From contig PTFA01000278.1 in assembly GCA_003342895.1 (NCBI GenBank), positions 711,420 to 775,419 of the forward strand: a DNA stretch of 64,000 bases, given 5' to 3'. Positions 25,401 to 36,385 of this stretch are shown one piece after another (positions within the stretch are counted from its first letter, which is position 1; the number at the start of each line of letters is the position of its first letter). The notes under the pieces were generated by a model that did not search any database, was not told the DNA's origin, and saw only the letters and a program-made list of their open reading frames with translations. A program made the translations under genes and the position numbers. Source of the stretch: Casuarius casuarius. Lineage: Eukaryota > Chordata > Aves > Casuariiformes > Casuariidae.

Positions 25401-28400
25401 ATTGGCTTCAGCTGATCAAGAGACCATGTCACCTTCACTGACCCTTCCCTAAACTAGTAATAGCCCCATATCAACAGCTATTCTGCACTAACAAGCAGAG
25501 CAGAACAAGCACATCTCAGAATAACGCTTCTCTCTTAGAAAGGCAGAACATGTGGAAAACATTTTCACCATGGAAATGTATCCCTGTTATCAAGGGGAGG
25601 TNTTTATAACAGTAGGTTATCACCATTATTTTTAGATAATAAGAGGTGTTTTCAGAACACAAAAGNAGCCAGGCCCTTGGAGGGCTTTTCATCTCAGTAG
25701 AATAACTGCCTCCCCACTACATGCACAAAAATATATCTATTTTCTTTAAAGACCATCTATAAACAGATGTTCCAGAGCATGCAACTTGCTAAGGGCCCCT
25801 CTTGAGATGTTGCATGGCTTGTATACACCTGTAGTGGAGAAAATTAATCCAATCATTAGGAGTTCTGGACTAGTTCCAATGGCCACTTAAATTGCTACAA
25901 ANTTTTCCATTCCTACTAGGTTTGGGATAAATTCTAGCAAGATAAGGGATAGGGTTTTTGTTTTGTTTTGTTTTTTAATGCTGTCAAAATCTCAACATTT
26001 ACAAGCGTGGGAAGGACAAGCCATTGAGTCCAAGACCATCGATGCACAAAGGGAAGTTGGATTTTGCTTTGAGAGTGTTGGAACTGCACTACTTAAGTGA
26101 TTTTTCTTTTTCCTCTTTTTCTTCTCTGGTGAAATTCTGGCTCAGGCTTGTTATCTTCCAACTCCATTCATAGTTAATTGTAACTCTCTGAANATTCCTC
26201 TTGAAAGCAAGAGGGTCTCCCATATGCTTCCAGAATTAAGCCCACATAAAGCCTTTGAGGCATGAGGNCCTTCATTTATGCAGCACTTAGAAAGCTATAG
26301 GCAAAATAAAAATACTACTTGTTACAGTTCAGTATTACCGTTCTGACTGTGGTCATTTTATTGTCTAATTCACTGANCAGCCTTGCAAAGAAATTGAAGC
26401 CNTTAAANAGAAACNTGGATATATTCATGTTAAAAACAAAAGCTTTAGTTCATTTGGAAAGGTTTGATGTTCTCAATAAAAAGAAGATTTGTTCTGCACA
26501 AGCACAAGGCTGATATTGCCATTGCATAAAATTGTCAGAATTTATGACTCTCGCTATTTTTTGCCTCCCTTAACAGGGGTTCTTCCCCCCTCCCTCCAAA
26601 GAAAACAAAACATGTTTTAAGACTGCACTGGAACAATAAAAGGGCTGACTAGCACATCACCATGGAAAAGCAAGTGAAGTTGTCACGTACTAGGGACATG
26701 GCATACCTGAAAGTAACTCAATATCACATGCAAAACTCAGAGTTATGACAAAAAGCATAAATAAAAATACCAAAAGAGAGAGAATTTTTGCATATAGCAG
26801 CAATTTTTGACACATCCATTAATAANACAAGGAGAAAGAAAGACAGACTAACCTTTGGTGTAATTTGCCTTAGGGATGAAGGTGTACAGCAGAATTGAAG
26901 AGCAAGCCACCAAAGACCAGCAATGCTGTAGACAGAGCTGCATCTCTAGGGACCTGGGGATGAGTAAGGGCTTGGTCCAGCTGTAGCTGGCCTTTGATAT
27001 CTCTGGGATCAGGACAATTGCACCAGCTGCTGCTCTGCCCTCAGGTGTTTTGCATAACTCAGCCTTTGCATAGCTCGGGTTTGGCCCCTAAACTGCAGCC
27101 CAACTCTTTCTTGTCCCCCAAAAAAGATCTTAAAACCATGGAGCAGAAAATAGCAATGGGAAATTTTGACTTTGTTAGGCAAAGTGCTTCTGTTTTTAGC
27201 TGACTGGAAGCCATGTTTCCTCAGGGTTTATAATTAATCGTGATGTGACAGTCTGCTATTTTACACTTAAAAATTGGAATGGAAGGGTGGATTTTAGAGT
27301 TTGCTACCTGCTATAGAATATAACAAATAGCTGAGAACGGCACANCTCTGCCACTCTGAAGTAGCAGTGGTGTGAATTTGCAGCACAATGAGGTAGAATG
27401 ACTCAGGTCTTCTTACTTCAAACAATAGCATTTTAATAGTCCAGAAATACATGCAATAGTACAGTGCAGTGTGGGGAGATTTTCTCCTCTACAGTGTAAA
27501 TATGTGATGTTGATGACGTTCCCTCACTGTGTTCTTGCCTGGTACTACTGACTTAATCATTTGGTAGTAACTTATGTTACTGTATTATATAATAGTTGGG
27601 TTATAAATGCTCCCACTATCCTCTGCTCAGTATCCTCATGTGCAGGATCTGGTACAAAGATTTTGTCTTCCCAGTGCACCCAGCATTACAAAACTGCATT
27701 TTGCCATTAGTTGCAACAGATCCACCCAACTCACAACAGGCTTGTTAGACCAAAGGGTCTGGATTAGAGGAGGAAGAACTTCTACATCGGTGCAGGAAAA
27801 ATGAAGTTGTTTTGGTATGTACCAGCAAGGGGTTAGACCTGGGGTAGAGCAAGGGGTTAGTCTCTTCCTGGTGTTATAAGGCATGAAATGGAAAGGATGT
27901 CTTAAGGTCATTTTCCCTTTGTGAAAACATGAGCAGAAGCTATCACAGCCAAGCAAATAAAGAGTAACCATATGTTTGAGCTTCTTTTTAAAGCTGTCAA
28001 TGGCACGCTGATGAAGAGTTCTCACAGAAGAGCATCTTCTATGCTAAGAGAAGATAGTAGAGGGTCATTAGGAAAGGTACAGCTGCAAGAAATGGCTTTG
28101 AGTTGCAATGTGTGCCATTATTGCATCCATCTGGCATGCAGGCTCCTGGAGTCACTTCCTAAGTGATTTCTGACTTTTTNTTCTGACATTTCAGCTTTTA
28201 CAGCACAGATCCCCTGCAGAACCTTTCACCAAGNAACTANGAAGGATGNAGGTCTGGGAAAAAAGAGCAGAAANNAACAACACTGATTTCCAACTNTNTC
28301 NCATNCTATTAGCTACAGCCAGTTCTGTTTTCCTTAGCTTGAATGACATGTGACACCATTCAGAGAAACACAAGGTTCTAGATGCATTTGCAGAGAAAAA

Positions 28401-28770
28401 ATATTTAACTTCTTTTCCACTGTTTGTCTCTTATTGCACTGTACTGTATGCCGGAACTGTGTTAAGGAAGTAATTCATCAAACGTGTTGATTTAGGACTG
28501 GAAATGTCAGCTGGAAGCACAGCTAAAGCTCCACATTTTTGAAGTCAGCCAGGTAAGCTAAAAATCTCTGGGAAAGTTCATGGCCATGAAAGATAGCAGA
28601 AGGTTTCCCATTTATTTAAACTCATTGTTTNATTCTTTATAGTTATAAATAATTCTCATTAATATTATTGCTCATAAGTGGAAGATTTAATAATTGTTGA
28701 TTATCNGAGGTGAAATAACTAATTAATATGGTGTACATTTTATTTAACATGTCTGGCTTTTTGAACTGAC
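22433..28770. other. Unique DNA, longest stretch without a recognised repeat body
   Basis: About 6.3 kb with only a GTTTT simple repeat at 25954. Ns cluster at 26379-26415 and at 28180-28305. The part at 28600-28760 is very AT-rich with many TAAT/ATTA steps (AATTCTCATTAATATTATTG, AATAACTAATTAATATGG), typical of homeodomain-binding DNA or of plain AT-rich sequence. Confidence 0.7.
25954..25977. repeat. T-rich simple repeat (GTTTT)n
   Basis: Three to four units of GTTTT and GTTTTT ending in a T-run. It could be an old reverse-oriented poly-A tail, but no source element is visible beside it. Confidence 0.85.
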
Positions 28771-28830
28771 ACTAAGGGTCCAACTCTGCTCTCATGTACA
28801 CTAGGAAAATCCAGAGTTAAGACCATGGAT
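28771..28830. repeat. Palindromic archosaur-type repeat relic, one arm
   Basis: GGGTCCAACTCTGCTCTCAT followed by GTACACTAGGAAAATCCAGA and GTTAAGACCATGGA resembles one arm of the family GGGCCCAATTCTGCTCTCACTTACACTGGTGTAAATCCAGAGTAACTCCATTGA. The complementary arm is not seen after 28830, so this is half an element. Another relic lies about 230 bases downstream. Confidence 0.55.
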
Positions 28831-29062
28831 TTTAGAGAGATTCTGTCGATTTTGTATTGATGATAACAAGAACAGTGGCTAACATAGGTTGTTCANCTGA
28901 AATATTTATTATTTGTATTTTATTTCTGGTGACTTTTTGACCATTTTGTGCCTCTTCTTCATTTAAGCTTGTTGGAANCATTCAGTGAGGTTCACTCTGG
29001 ATTTAAATAACAAATCATGTTCCGAGACTTTTTTTTCCTGTATTAATTATTTCTTTTCAGAT

Positions 29063-29130
29063 CACTCATGTGAGTAATCCTAGTAAAACAATCCATCCCT
29101 TGCAATCCCATTGAAGTCAGTGGGTTTACC
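29063..29130. repeat. Palindromic archosaur-type repeat relic
   Basis: CACTCATGTGAGTAATCC, then about 25 unrelated bases, then AATCCCATTGAAGTCAGTGG matches a common palindrome whose outer part is TCACATGAGTAATCCCATTGAAGTCAATGGGA. The core CCATTGAAGTCAGTGG is nearly intact, and the repeat of AATCC around the spacer suggests an internal insertion or duplication. Confidence 0.6.
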
Positions 29131-32087
29131 TCCATTCTGATTTTAGATTCTTTTCATTCTTTGGTCTTTTCTAAGCAGAGATTGAGTTTTACTATACATC
29201 ATTATAGGAAAACACCTCCTACACACCCTGCTGTGTATAAAGACNACTGGGGCTATTCATGTAAAGTGAGCAAAACTTATCCCCTAAGCCTTACCACGGA
29301 GTTCTCTTTATCTGGTTCTCCTTACATTTGTTCCATATTGTCTTATTTTTTTTGCTGAAAAAAAGATTTTCTTTCTCTTATTACTTGCCCAGGGAAGAAG
29401 CATTTTCCCAAGGCTATTCATCCAAAATTGAAAGTTGAGTGATAACTGCAAGTTAGACAGCTTAATGGACCAAGCCTTGGCCTTTCACCTCTGACAGTGG
29501 TAGAAATGTAAGGCCTTTGTTTATTCCTATTATAGGTACAGCAGAGGCAGCTGTGAACAATGGTCCATAAAATTCATTTCCTAATGACTTAAATAGGTGA
29601 CTTGGAAAGCCTGATGCAAGGCTCGTGTTTGTGTGTATGGCGTATAGATGTGTATACAAGCGTGAGAAAGAAATGGATTCTTCACATTGGCTCATTCTTC
29701 AGCATTTTCTAAACAGAGATAAAATACTACGCCAGTTATGACTCAGCTATGTCAAATATTGGTTTACTGTTGATTCCCTGATGCTTGTTTGCCTAATTAA
29801 TAAAAAATAAAATAGGAGATTGCACTGTAGAGGAAAAGTAGCAGAAGTTACATCCAGATGTTACAGAGAATTAAATCTTCTTAAAAACTAATCTTAGTTC
29901 AGTGCTGAAANGCTTGTTACAGAGAAGTGTAACTAGTGAATATCTTTAAAATACTCACACTGTAAAATGTTGCATTAATTTTTTTATACAATAGTATTTC
30001 TTTGCTTATGAAATCTATGATATGACCAGAAAAGCTCTGAAAGGTTCAGTATGGCTGATGGATCCGCAACTACTCCCTGCAACTACTGTAACTCCTCTTC
30101 CCCTTTCTCTGCCCTAATTATAACTATACCCATTCTGACAGTCAACTAAGGACACAACTTAATCCACACCAGCAAGATCATACTCTCTGGTGCCATCAAC
30201 TTAACTCCTGTATTCCACTGATAGCAAGGATTTCATTAACATTCAGGAATGATTTGCAAATTAATTATGTTTTGAATCCCTCTAATACAGANCATCGTTG
30301 TCGAGTTTATCTGCCAAATTAATCCCTCTGTGTGCACATAAGAGTGGCAATAATCTTGGGAAATAGCCAGGAAATTGAACCTAGCCNCAAGTTTTGATTG
30401 CTTGTATCAGTGTTGTTATTAGTTTCTAGTGTAAGATTTGAAAATAATCCANTTAAATTGCTTCAGGAAATGGCACTGTATGATAACAGATACTACTTGG
30501 CTTCCTGCATAGGTAGGACATGTGTACGTACGTGTGTGTGTGTGCGTGCGTGGGTGTGTTTATGTATACCCTAGAAAGCCAGAGCAAACATGTCAGAGGA
30601 ACAGAAGACAGTATAATGGAAAGCAAAGTATTTCTTATCAGAAGTATACAGATTAGGCTTATTTAAACCAAATAATACCTGTAATAGTCTAAGACACATT
30701 GCAAGAGGTATTTTATCGGGAGTATGAAAGTTATAAAATATAAGTAAATGGGTTGATCATCATTGCTGAACCCTTTATTTTCTATAAACATCCCTGTGGT
30801 GTTGAGGGACTACTGAGCAAGACAAGAAAGATGAAGCGTCTATTTTGAACTAACATCNGTTGCTTTGCACTGACAGATGTAGATTTGTTTCCCCAAGATA
30901 ATCATTTTTAACCCCTCACCTTTTCAAAGGATCTGGGCAAATTTGCTTTACATACTGACTCTCGCAAGAACAGCATTCTCAAAAAATAATGATGAGAGTA
31001 TGTTTTATTGAATGAAAGAAGCTTAAACTGTGACCTCAGATTTTCAAACAATGATGTCATTCCTACCACTTAAACTCACCAAAAGTCCTTTTTTATGTAA
31101 CATTATAAAACATGTCATTGGGCTGGAATTACCCAGATCCAAACCTCTGTAGCTNAGAATTATCTATGCTGCCAAAGGTATCTGGTTCTGCAGCGCATGA
31201 GCTAACACATGCACATGAATACCCTTCAGGAAAAAAATAACTGAGACCCCTCTCTCCTCACAGCATTTTGCTTAAGTAGTAGCAGACACCACATGCACAC
31301 AAGAATGTTTTCCTTTTAGGTGTTTCCTATTTATTTTCAGCTGATGATATATGGGGTCACTCAAGAGTTGCAACATCAGCATAGTCATATTTTTCTGACT
31401 GAATAAAAAAGACATTTCATTGGGTAGAAACAATAACAGAACAGTTCATCTTGTCCTTGGGGGGAAAAAGAAGCAGGGTCAGGCTTTATCCTTAAGGATA
31501 TTACCATGTATTGTTACTACCAGTAGAAAGATTATTCCTTAAAAAGTGCCTTGNCACTCGTATTCTCAGAGGCTTCACACCAGTCCTTTGCTAAAGTACC
31601 TCCAGTGACTGTTTCCAGGGCCTTTGCTGCTCTTTGGGAGAGTGCTATCAGTATACTATTATTCGAGAATACTATTGCTAAACAGCAAATCTCTCCTTGA
31701 ATATAGTGTTGNATTTGACTTTTAAGGCTGAGGGGAAAACACTCTTTAGAATATTGTACAACATTAGCTCTCATCGAACCTGAGACCATATTGACTATTT
31801 AGAGCTTTCCCCAGAGAAGTGTTGGGGACATCTTGGATAGCATGCACATTGCAATGCAGCAATGGTCTGACTGACCTCCACCTGCCAATCCCTTATATTC
31901 ATGAGTGGGACAGGTGAAATCCTATGGAAACAGGACAGCTTTCCCAGTGGGGAAGGTGAAATTGGGTGGAATGGCTGCAAGCAACAGTCCCATCCTGGTG
32001 CTCATGCCAGCCCCCAGGAAGGTTTCAGCGTAGAGACATCTGTGAGANCAATGTTCAGCATGACAAATCACTTTTCAAAAAGGCACA
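29131..32087. other. Unique AT-rich DNA with a TG tract
   Basis: Only the alternating tract at 30521 stands out. No reading frame longer than about 85 codons and no transposon were recognised. Confidence 0.72.
30521..30567. repeat. TG/CG-containing alternating tract
   Basis: TG units interspersed with ACGTACG, GTGCGTGCG and GGTGTG. The alternating purine-pyrimidine pattern includes several CpG steps, which are rare in the surrounding DNA. Confidence 0.9.
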
Positions 32088-32150
32088 GAGGGGCTAAATC
32101 TGGCCCTGCTGACCTTGCCGAAGTCAATTCACATTTTCAGTCAATGNGTC
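32088..32150. repeat. Palindromic archosaur-type repeat relic
   Basis: GGGGCTAAATCTGGCCCTGC followed by TGACCTTGCCGAAGTCAATT is similar to the GGGCCAGATTCTGGCC...GAAGTCAATGG arm. A cluster of single Ns from 32147 prevents reading the other arm. Confidence 0.42.
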
Positions 32151-33884
32151 AATNCAGTNGNGAGTACANTCCTTGGGGTACGTTATGCCTGGTCTGCATT
32201 CACACATCCAAGCTTTCCTCTGCCAGCACTCTGTGGAGCTCACTCGGGGGGTTCACCAGCAGAAAATTAATTTACAAATCTGTTAAAAATAACATCTTTT
32301 ACTCCTCTTTACACTAAGCTATGGTTTTACTCTAATATTTGCCTACTTCGGAGTCTGACGTTTTTGCCATATTCCTATGATTCNACTCTGGTGAAAAAAA
32401 TACCTTTANACANTATTCAGCTGGCAAACGATACACTTTGGACAGAGCCAAATTGGAGTGATTATTGTAGAACAATTCTGCTTGGACGCCCTNATTAGTT
32501 TTCTTCTTCTTTGCCTCTTATTTTTCTTCTTTTCCTTTTTCTTGCAGGATTGACTTTCCTTAACCTTCCANGTAAGCATTTAATCTCCACATCCTTTCAT
32601 TTCTGCTTGAGCTGACCTTTTCTTTCTCATTTGGCATGTGGGTAGGAGGGAGAAAATGGGTTAACTTCATTNCAAGATGAGCACAGAGCTGATCTAATTC
32701 TGAAATGAGTGCCAGGAAGATGGCAACACAATCTCTTGTGATGTCCAAGGAACTTCTACGGGGAAAACTCGAATATCCTCATTTTTTATTTCTTCAGTCA
32801 AAATGAACAGGGTCTACTTGGGGCCTGGAGGGGTTTTGTTTGGGGGCTTTTTTGGGTTTTATAACTCTAGTTTGTTTGTTCAAACCATATGGTTTTGCCA
32901 AAAAGAATTTGCTCTGTGTTTACTGGGAACAAACAGTCAGTGGAGCAAGCATTCATTGTGATAAATAGTGTTTGGCATGAAGGGACAAATCNAAGGAGCA
33001 CAGCCACTATAAAAGCTGTTCTTTTGCTCAAAGTGAATGTTAATGACACTCGTTCAGTGTTTTATGATAAACTAATTCAAAACACTACGTTACTGGAAAG
33101 AAATCCTTGACTCCAAGAAATATGCCTGTGTTGCTGTTGAGTCAGAAGCTGGCAGGAGCAACACTGACATAAATATTTTCTTAAATATTTAATTTTTTGC
33201 TTTTTCTATGCATATTTTGTGACCCTAGAAGAGGTCACTAGAGAGTGTCCTGTTTTTTTTATTTTTAAAGCAGACCTGTGTTCTTTCTATAGTCTGTGAA
33301 GTTCTTTCTCTGCCATTTAAAACCAAGCAAACAAAAAGCAATCAGCAATTTGTCCCATCCTTGGTGGTGTGTTTACATATCTGAATCTAATAGGTTAGCC
33401 CGTCAGGCCAATAATCCATGTTTTACAAGTTTCCTAAGGATGTATTTAAAAATTCAGTGGTTTGGACTTGCATATTTAAAAGGCTGCCTTTTTTCCTAGT
33501 GCCATACTACTNCAGTTGTACTCTGCAAAGGTACCTGGCTGCAGCCTGCTTGCCCCAGTGAGTTTTCAGCAGGGCATTTTCGGTGAGAGGCATCCACAGA
33601 GGTGGGAATCACCTCCTCTCTTTCCAAACATTCACAAGGCACCAGCTTTCAGGACATGCTGTGGAGCTTCAGAGAGAAGAGAGAACTTGAAAAAGGCTTC
33701 TCTTTGTCTTTTCCTGTCTTCAGATTTTCTTCCTGGCTGGTTATTTGCTGCTTGAGGATGGAGAGAAGCTGCTGCTTCATTGTACTTCTCTCTTAATTTA
33801 TATTATCCACAAACCCCAGGTTATTAAGGATACAAAGTCAAGCCTCCAAAGTTAGCAAATGCCTGGATTGANGTTTCAGAGCCT

Positions 33885-33935
33885 TAATTCTGCCCCCTTG
33901 TGCTCATGTATAATGGTACAGTCTTTAATTAAATT
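33885..33935. repeat. Possible palindromic archosaur-type repeat relic
   Basis: GAGCCTTAATTCTGCCCCCT followed by TGTGCTCATGTATAATGGTA resembles the arm GGGCCTAATTCTGCTCTCACTTACACTGGTG. The match is weaker than in the other relics and only the first 20 bases are persuasive. Confidence 0.3.
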
Positions 33936-34602
33936 ACCACATGCCATTTTTCCGCAGGACTCCAGCCTCATTCTGTGCACCNGATGGATTGACCTCACTG
34001 AATGAGNGCTANTCAGTATTCCTGCATGATCCTCTTCATTCAGTGTGGCACATGCCTTATTTACTCTACATTATTCATAACCCCGCTCTGAAGACAGAAT
34101 TATTCATTTACTTTTTGTGCCACTCATCCATTTCACAGCTATTCTGCAACATTTGAGATCAGAGGACTGTTGGGTGCGGAGCCAGAAGTTGGAGAACTCG
34201 CTTCCAGTGCTATATGCCCTGCAGCTCCCGGTCTGTCCCTGGCATCTGATGCCATACCCACATCAGTTCTCTCTTTCCCCATCCTCCAGCTTTTCAATCC
34301 TATCTCGAGCCTCTTTAGTCAGCAAAACCCAGTCTCCTCCCTGCAGTCTGCNGCCCAAATGGCAACAAGAAAGCTCAGCAAGAGCATGACCCAGNGCCCG
34401 TGGGAGCAGTGATTGCTGGTAAAGTCCTTCTTGGTCGCTGCAGGCCCAGCAGTGAGTGCGCTCAGTACAGATGGAGTCTTTGGAGAATTGGCTGCTAAAC
34501 TTTAACAAGTCTCTACCNAGCATGTGAATAAGAGATTTTTCAAAGGCTTATAACTTGGCCAAATTTAGGCAGTTTTTCANAGAGATGAAAAAGTACATTC
34601 CT

Positions 34603-34616
34603 GTCACCAAGGCAAC
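34603..34616. promoter_or_regulatory. Candidate RFX X-box
   Basis: GTCACCAAGGCAAC fits the X-box consensus GTNRCC-NN-RGYAAC at every position. RFX factors bind such imperfect inverted repeats, often near ciliary genes. No promoter or first exon is seen beside it, so a distal element or a chance match are both possible. Confidence 0.35.
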
Positions 34617-35720
34617 CCACTTGCCTAATTTCAAGTCTCTCTGCCAAAACATTGCAATGCTAGCACTTCTCAACACTTAGCAAGAATTTATTTTTTTTTC
34701 TTTTTTTCAGCATGGCCAAAACAATACAATTTGCTCTAATCCTCTTCTCAGAAACAGCTGAACCATTTTTTACTCAAACTTTCCAAAGAGAGGCTGAGTC
34801 ANAAACACAGCATGGAAATTTTAAGCCCAAATCATTAAAGTCTGGCACAGTCATAAGCAACCAGAAACTGGATCTCTATTCTGGGAGGTACTGGGCAACC
34901 TTAGCAATAGGTGGAGCTACCAAAAGTCCCTAAAGTGAAAAGTACCTTGAATTTCAGAGATGCTTGGATTTTCTTGCTCATTTGTTTTACATAAATGATA
35001 AGCAAAATGCCACAATTCTCTCAGATTGCTCTCTTGGTTCAGTAGGTACACCCTTAGAAGGTTTTTCTCAACTTCTGTGGTAAGAACTCGGACAATTGTC
35101 ACAAGATAAATTGCTCTAGAAATCCTGAGATAGCTAAACTAAAGGCCTATGGAGAAAATAAAATACAGCAGAGAAGCTGATTGTCTGGGCATGAAGGCAC
35201 GAATAGAGGTTGGCCACTGTTGGCTGTGTCTTTATTAGATTTATATTGCTGTAGTATGCGTGTAGGGATGGCAATTGAAGAACAAGGCTTCAGTGTGCTA
35301 GTTTCAGTCCAAACGAAGTTAATAACAGACTCCTATTCTCTAGAGCTTGCAAGATACAAAAGAAGGATGAGATAACAGTGGAACAACCAAAACACAGTGC
35401 AATAAACCAAAGTTTCTGCTTCCTTCCTGTCTATACAGATCGAGTGATTTTATGTTCCAGGCGCAGGTAAACAAAAACCCACCACTGTTTCCTTTTGGGA
35501 AGGTGGCGAGATGGAAAAAGGATGCATCTCCACAATGTTATCATCATGAAGAAACATGTACACTTAACTGGTGACAGCTGGAGCACAGCTTACATCTGCT
35601 GGCTTGTGTCTGCTCCACTTATAATAAATGGGACAGAATTACTGAAGATAGAGTCCCACTCCCCCTGTCCATTGCTGGTGTCATCAGGATGCAGTGGCAA
35701 TGGACTGTGGCTCATTTTCC

Positions 35721-35737
35721 TTTTTTTTTTTTTTTTT
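35721..35737. repeat. 17-base T homopolymer
   Basis: An uninterrupted T-run, the longest homopolymer noticed in the window. Other shorter ones are the A-run at 1404-1418 and the T-run at 16861-16874. None is attached to a recognisable retroelement. Confidence 0.95.
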
Positions 35738-36128
35738 CTTTGACTGGGCAAAGAATAGCCCAGTCTGGGTTGGTGGGTCATCTTTATTTCAGTGTGTTTG
35801 GAAGATGAGTGAGTGACTGAATTTTGAAGCCCTTTCAAGTCTCTTTGCCTCTTGACTGAAGGCCTTCAACATAAAGAGGCATCACTAAAATATTGTTCAA
35901 GGTTTCAGAGTGGTTTGGAAGTGCTGACTCCCAGCTTCCATATACAGTATGGGTATATGATANGTAACATATGCATAGAGGGCAGAAGAAAATGGTGAAC
36001 TGGGTACAGCTCAGAAACAGAAGCACAAAACCACCAAATTTGCTTGATGATGATGATATGAGATTAATTTTGGAGCCTTTGGTTAGGTATTTGATTTCTG
36101 CACTCCATATAATCATTAACTATACACC

Positions 36129-36148
36129 ATGGTTAACACGTTAACCAT
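36129..36148. promoter_or_regulatory. Palindromic GTTAAC-spacer-GTTAAC site, possibly HNF1-like
   Basis: ATGGTTAA and TTAACCAT are exact inverted arms around CACG. Two GTTAAC half-sites face each other. HNF1 homeodomain proteins bind GTTAATNATTAAC, whose half-sites are one base closer together, so binding is only a possibility. AT-rich DNA with ATAATCATTAACT and TACTAATCATTA lies on both sides. Confidence 0.3.
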
Positions 36149-36184
36149 TAGTCAGTACTAATCATTATCTACTCATGGCATATT

Positions 36185-36385
36185 TTCAATAGCTTTGCAG
36201 TAACGTCCTCACAGCCTGTCCACTTGCAAGCAGTCTACTCTTGCTGTCACTGCCTCAGGGCAAAGGCAAACAGGTATNCTGCCCCACATGGTGAGGAAAC
36301 TGAAGACATGTACGTAAGCTTCCTTCTTTCAGTTACTGCAGATCCCAGGCAGGCCCAGAGCAAGAAATCAGGATGCACTAAGTGT
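36185..36385 (-). mobile_element. Possible MIR-like SINE relic spanning core and head
   Basis: Reverse-complement MIR landmarks appear in order on the plus strand: AGCTTTGCAGTAACGTCCTC (usually GCGCTTTACA...CCTCACAAC), CCCCACATGGTGAGGAAACTGAAG (usually CCCATTTTACAGATGAGGAAACTGAGG) and CAGATCCCAGGCAGGCCCAG (usually CACAGCAGGTCAGTGGCAGAG). The copy is minus-strand and heavily decayed. Confidence 0.45.

Larger units (their letters stand above)
32151..36128. other. Unique DNA with an X-box-like site
   Basis: It contains a weak palindromic relic at 33885, the X-box-like site at 34603 and a 17-base T-run at 35721. The GC-richer patch at 34140-34450 has overlapping frames on three readings, all with Ns and no recognisable protein. 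Confidence 0.7.

Noticed and set aside
31901..32317. 138-codon plus-strand open frame
   Set aside because: It crosses an N cluster and a palindromic repeat relic; composition is not protein-like.
33225..33245. CTCF-like string GGTCACTAGAGAGTGTCC
   Set aside because: Too many departures from the CTCF core (AGAGAG instead of AGGGGG).
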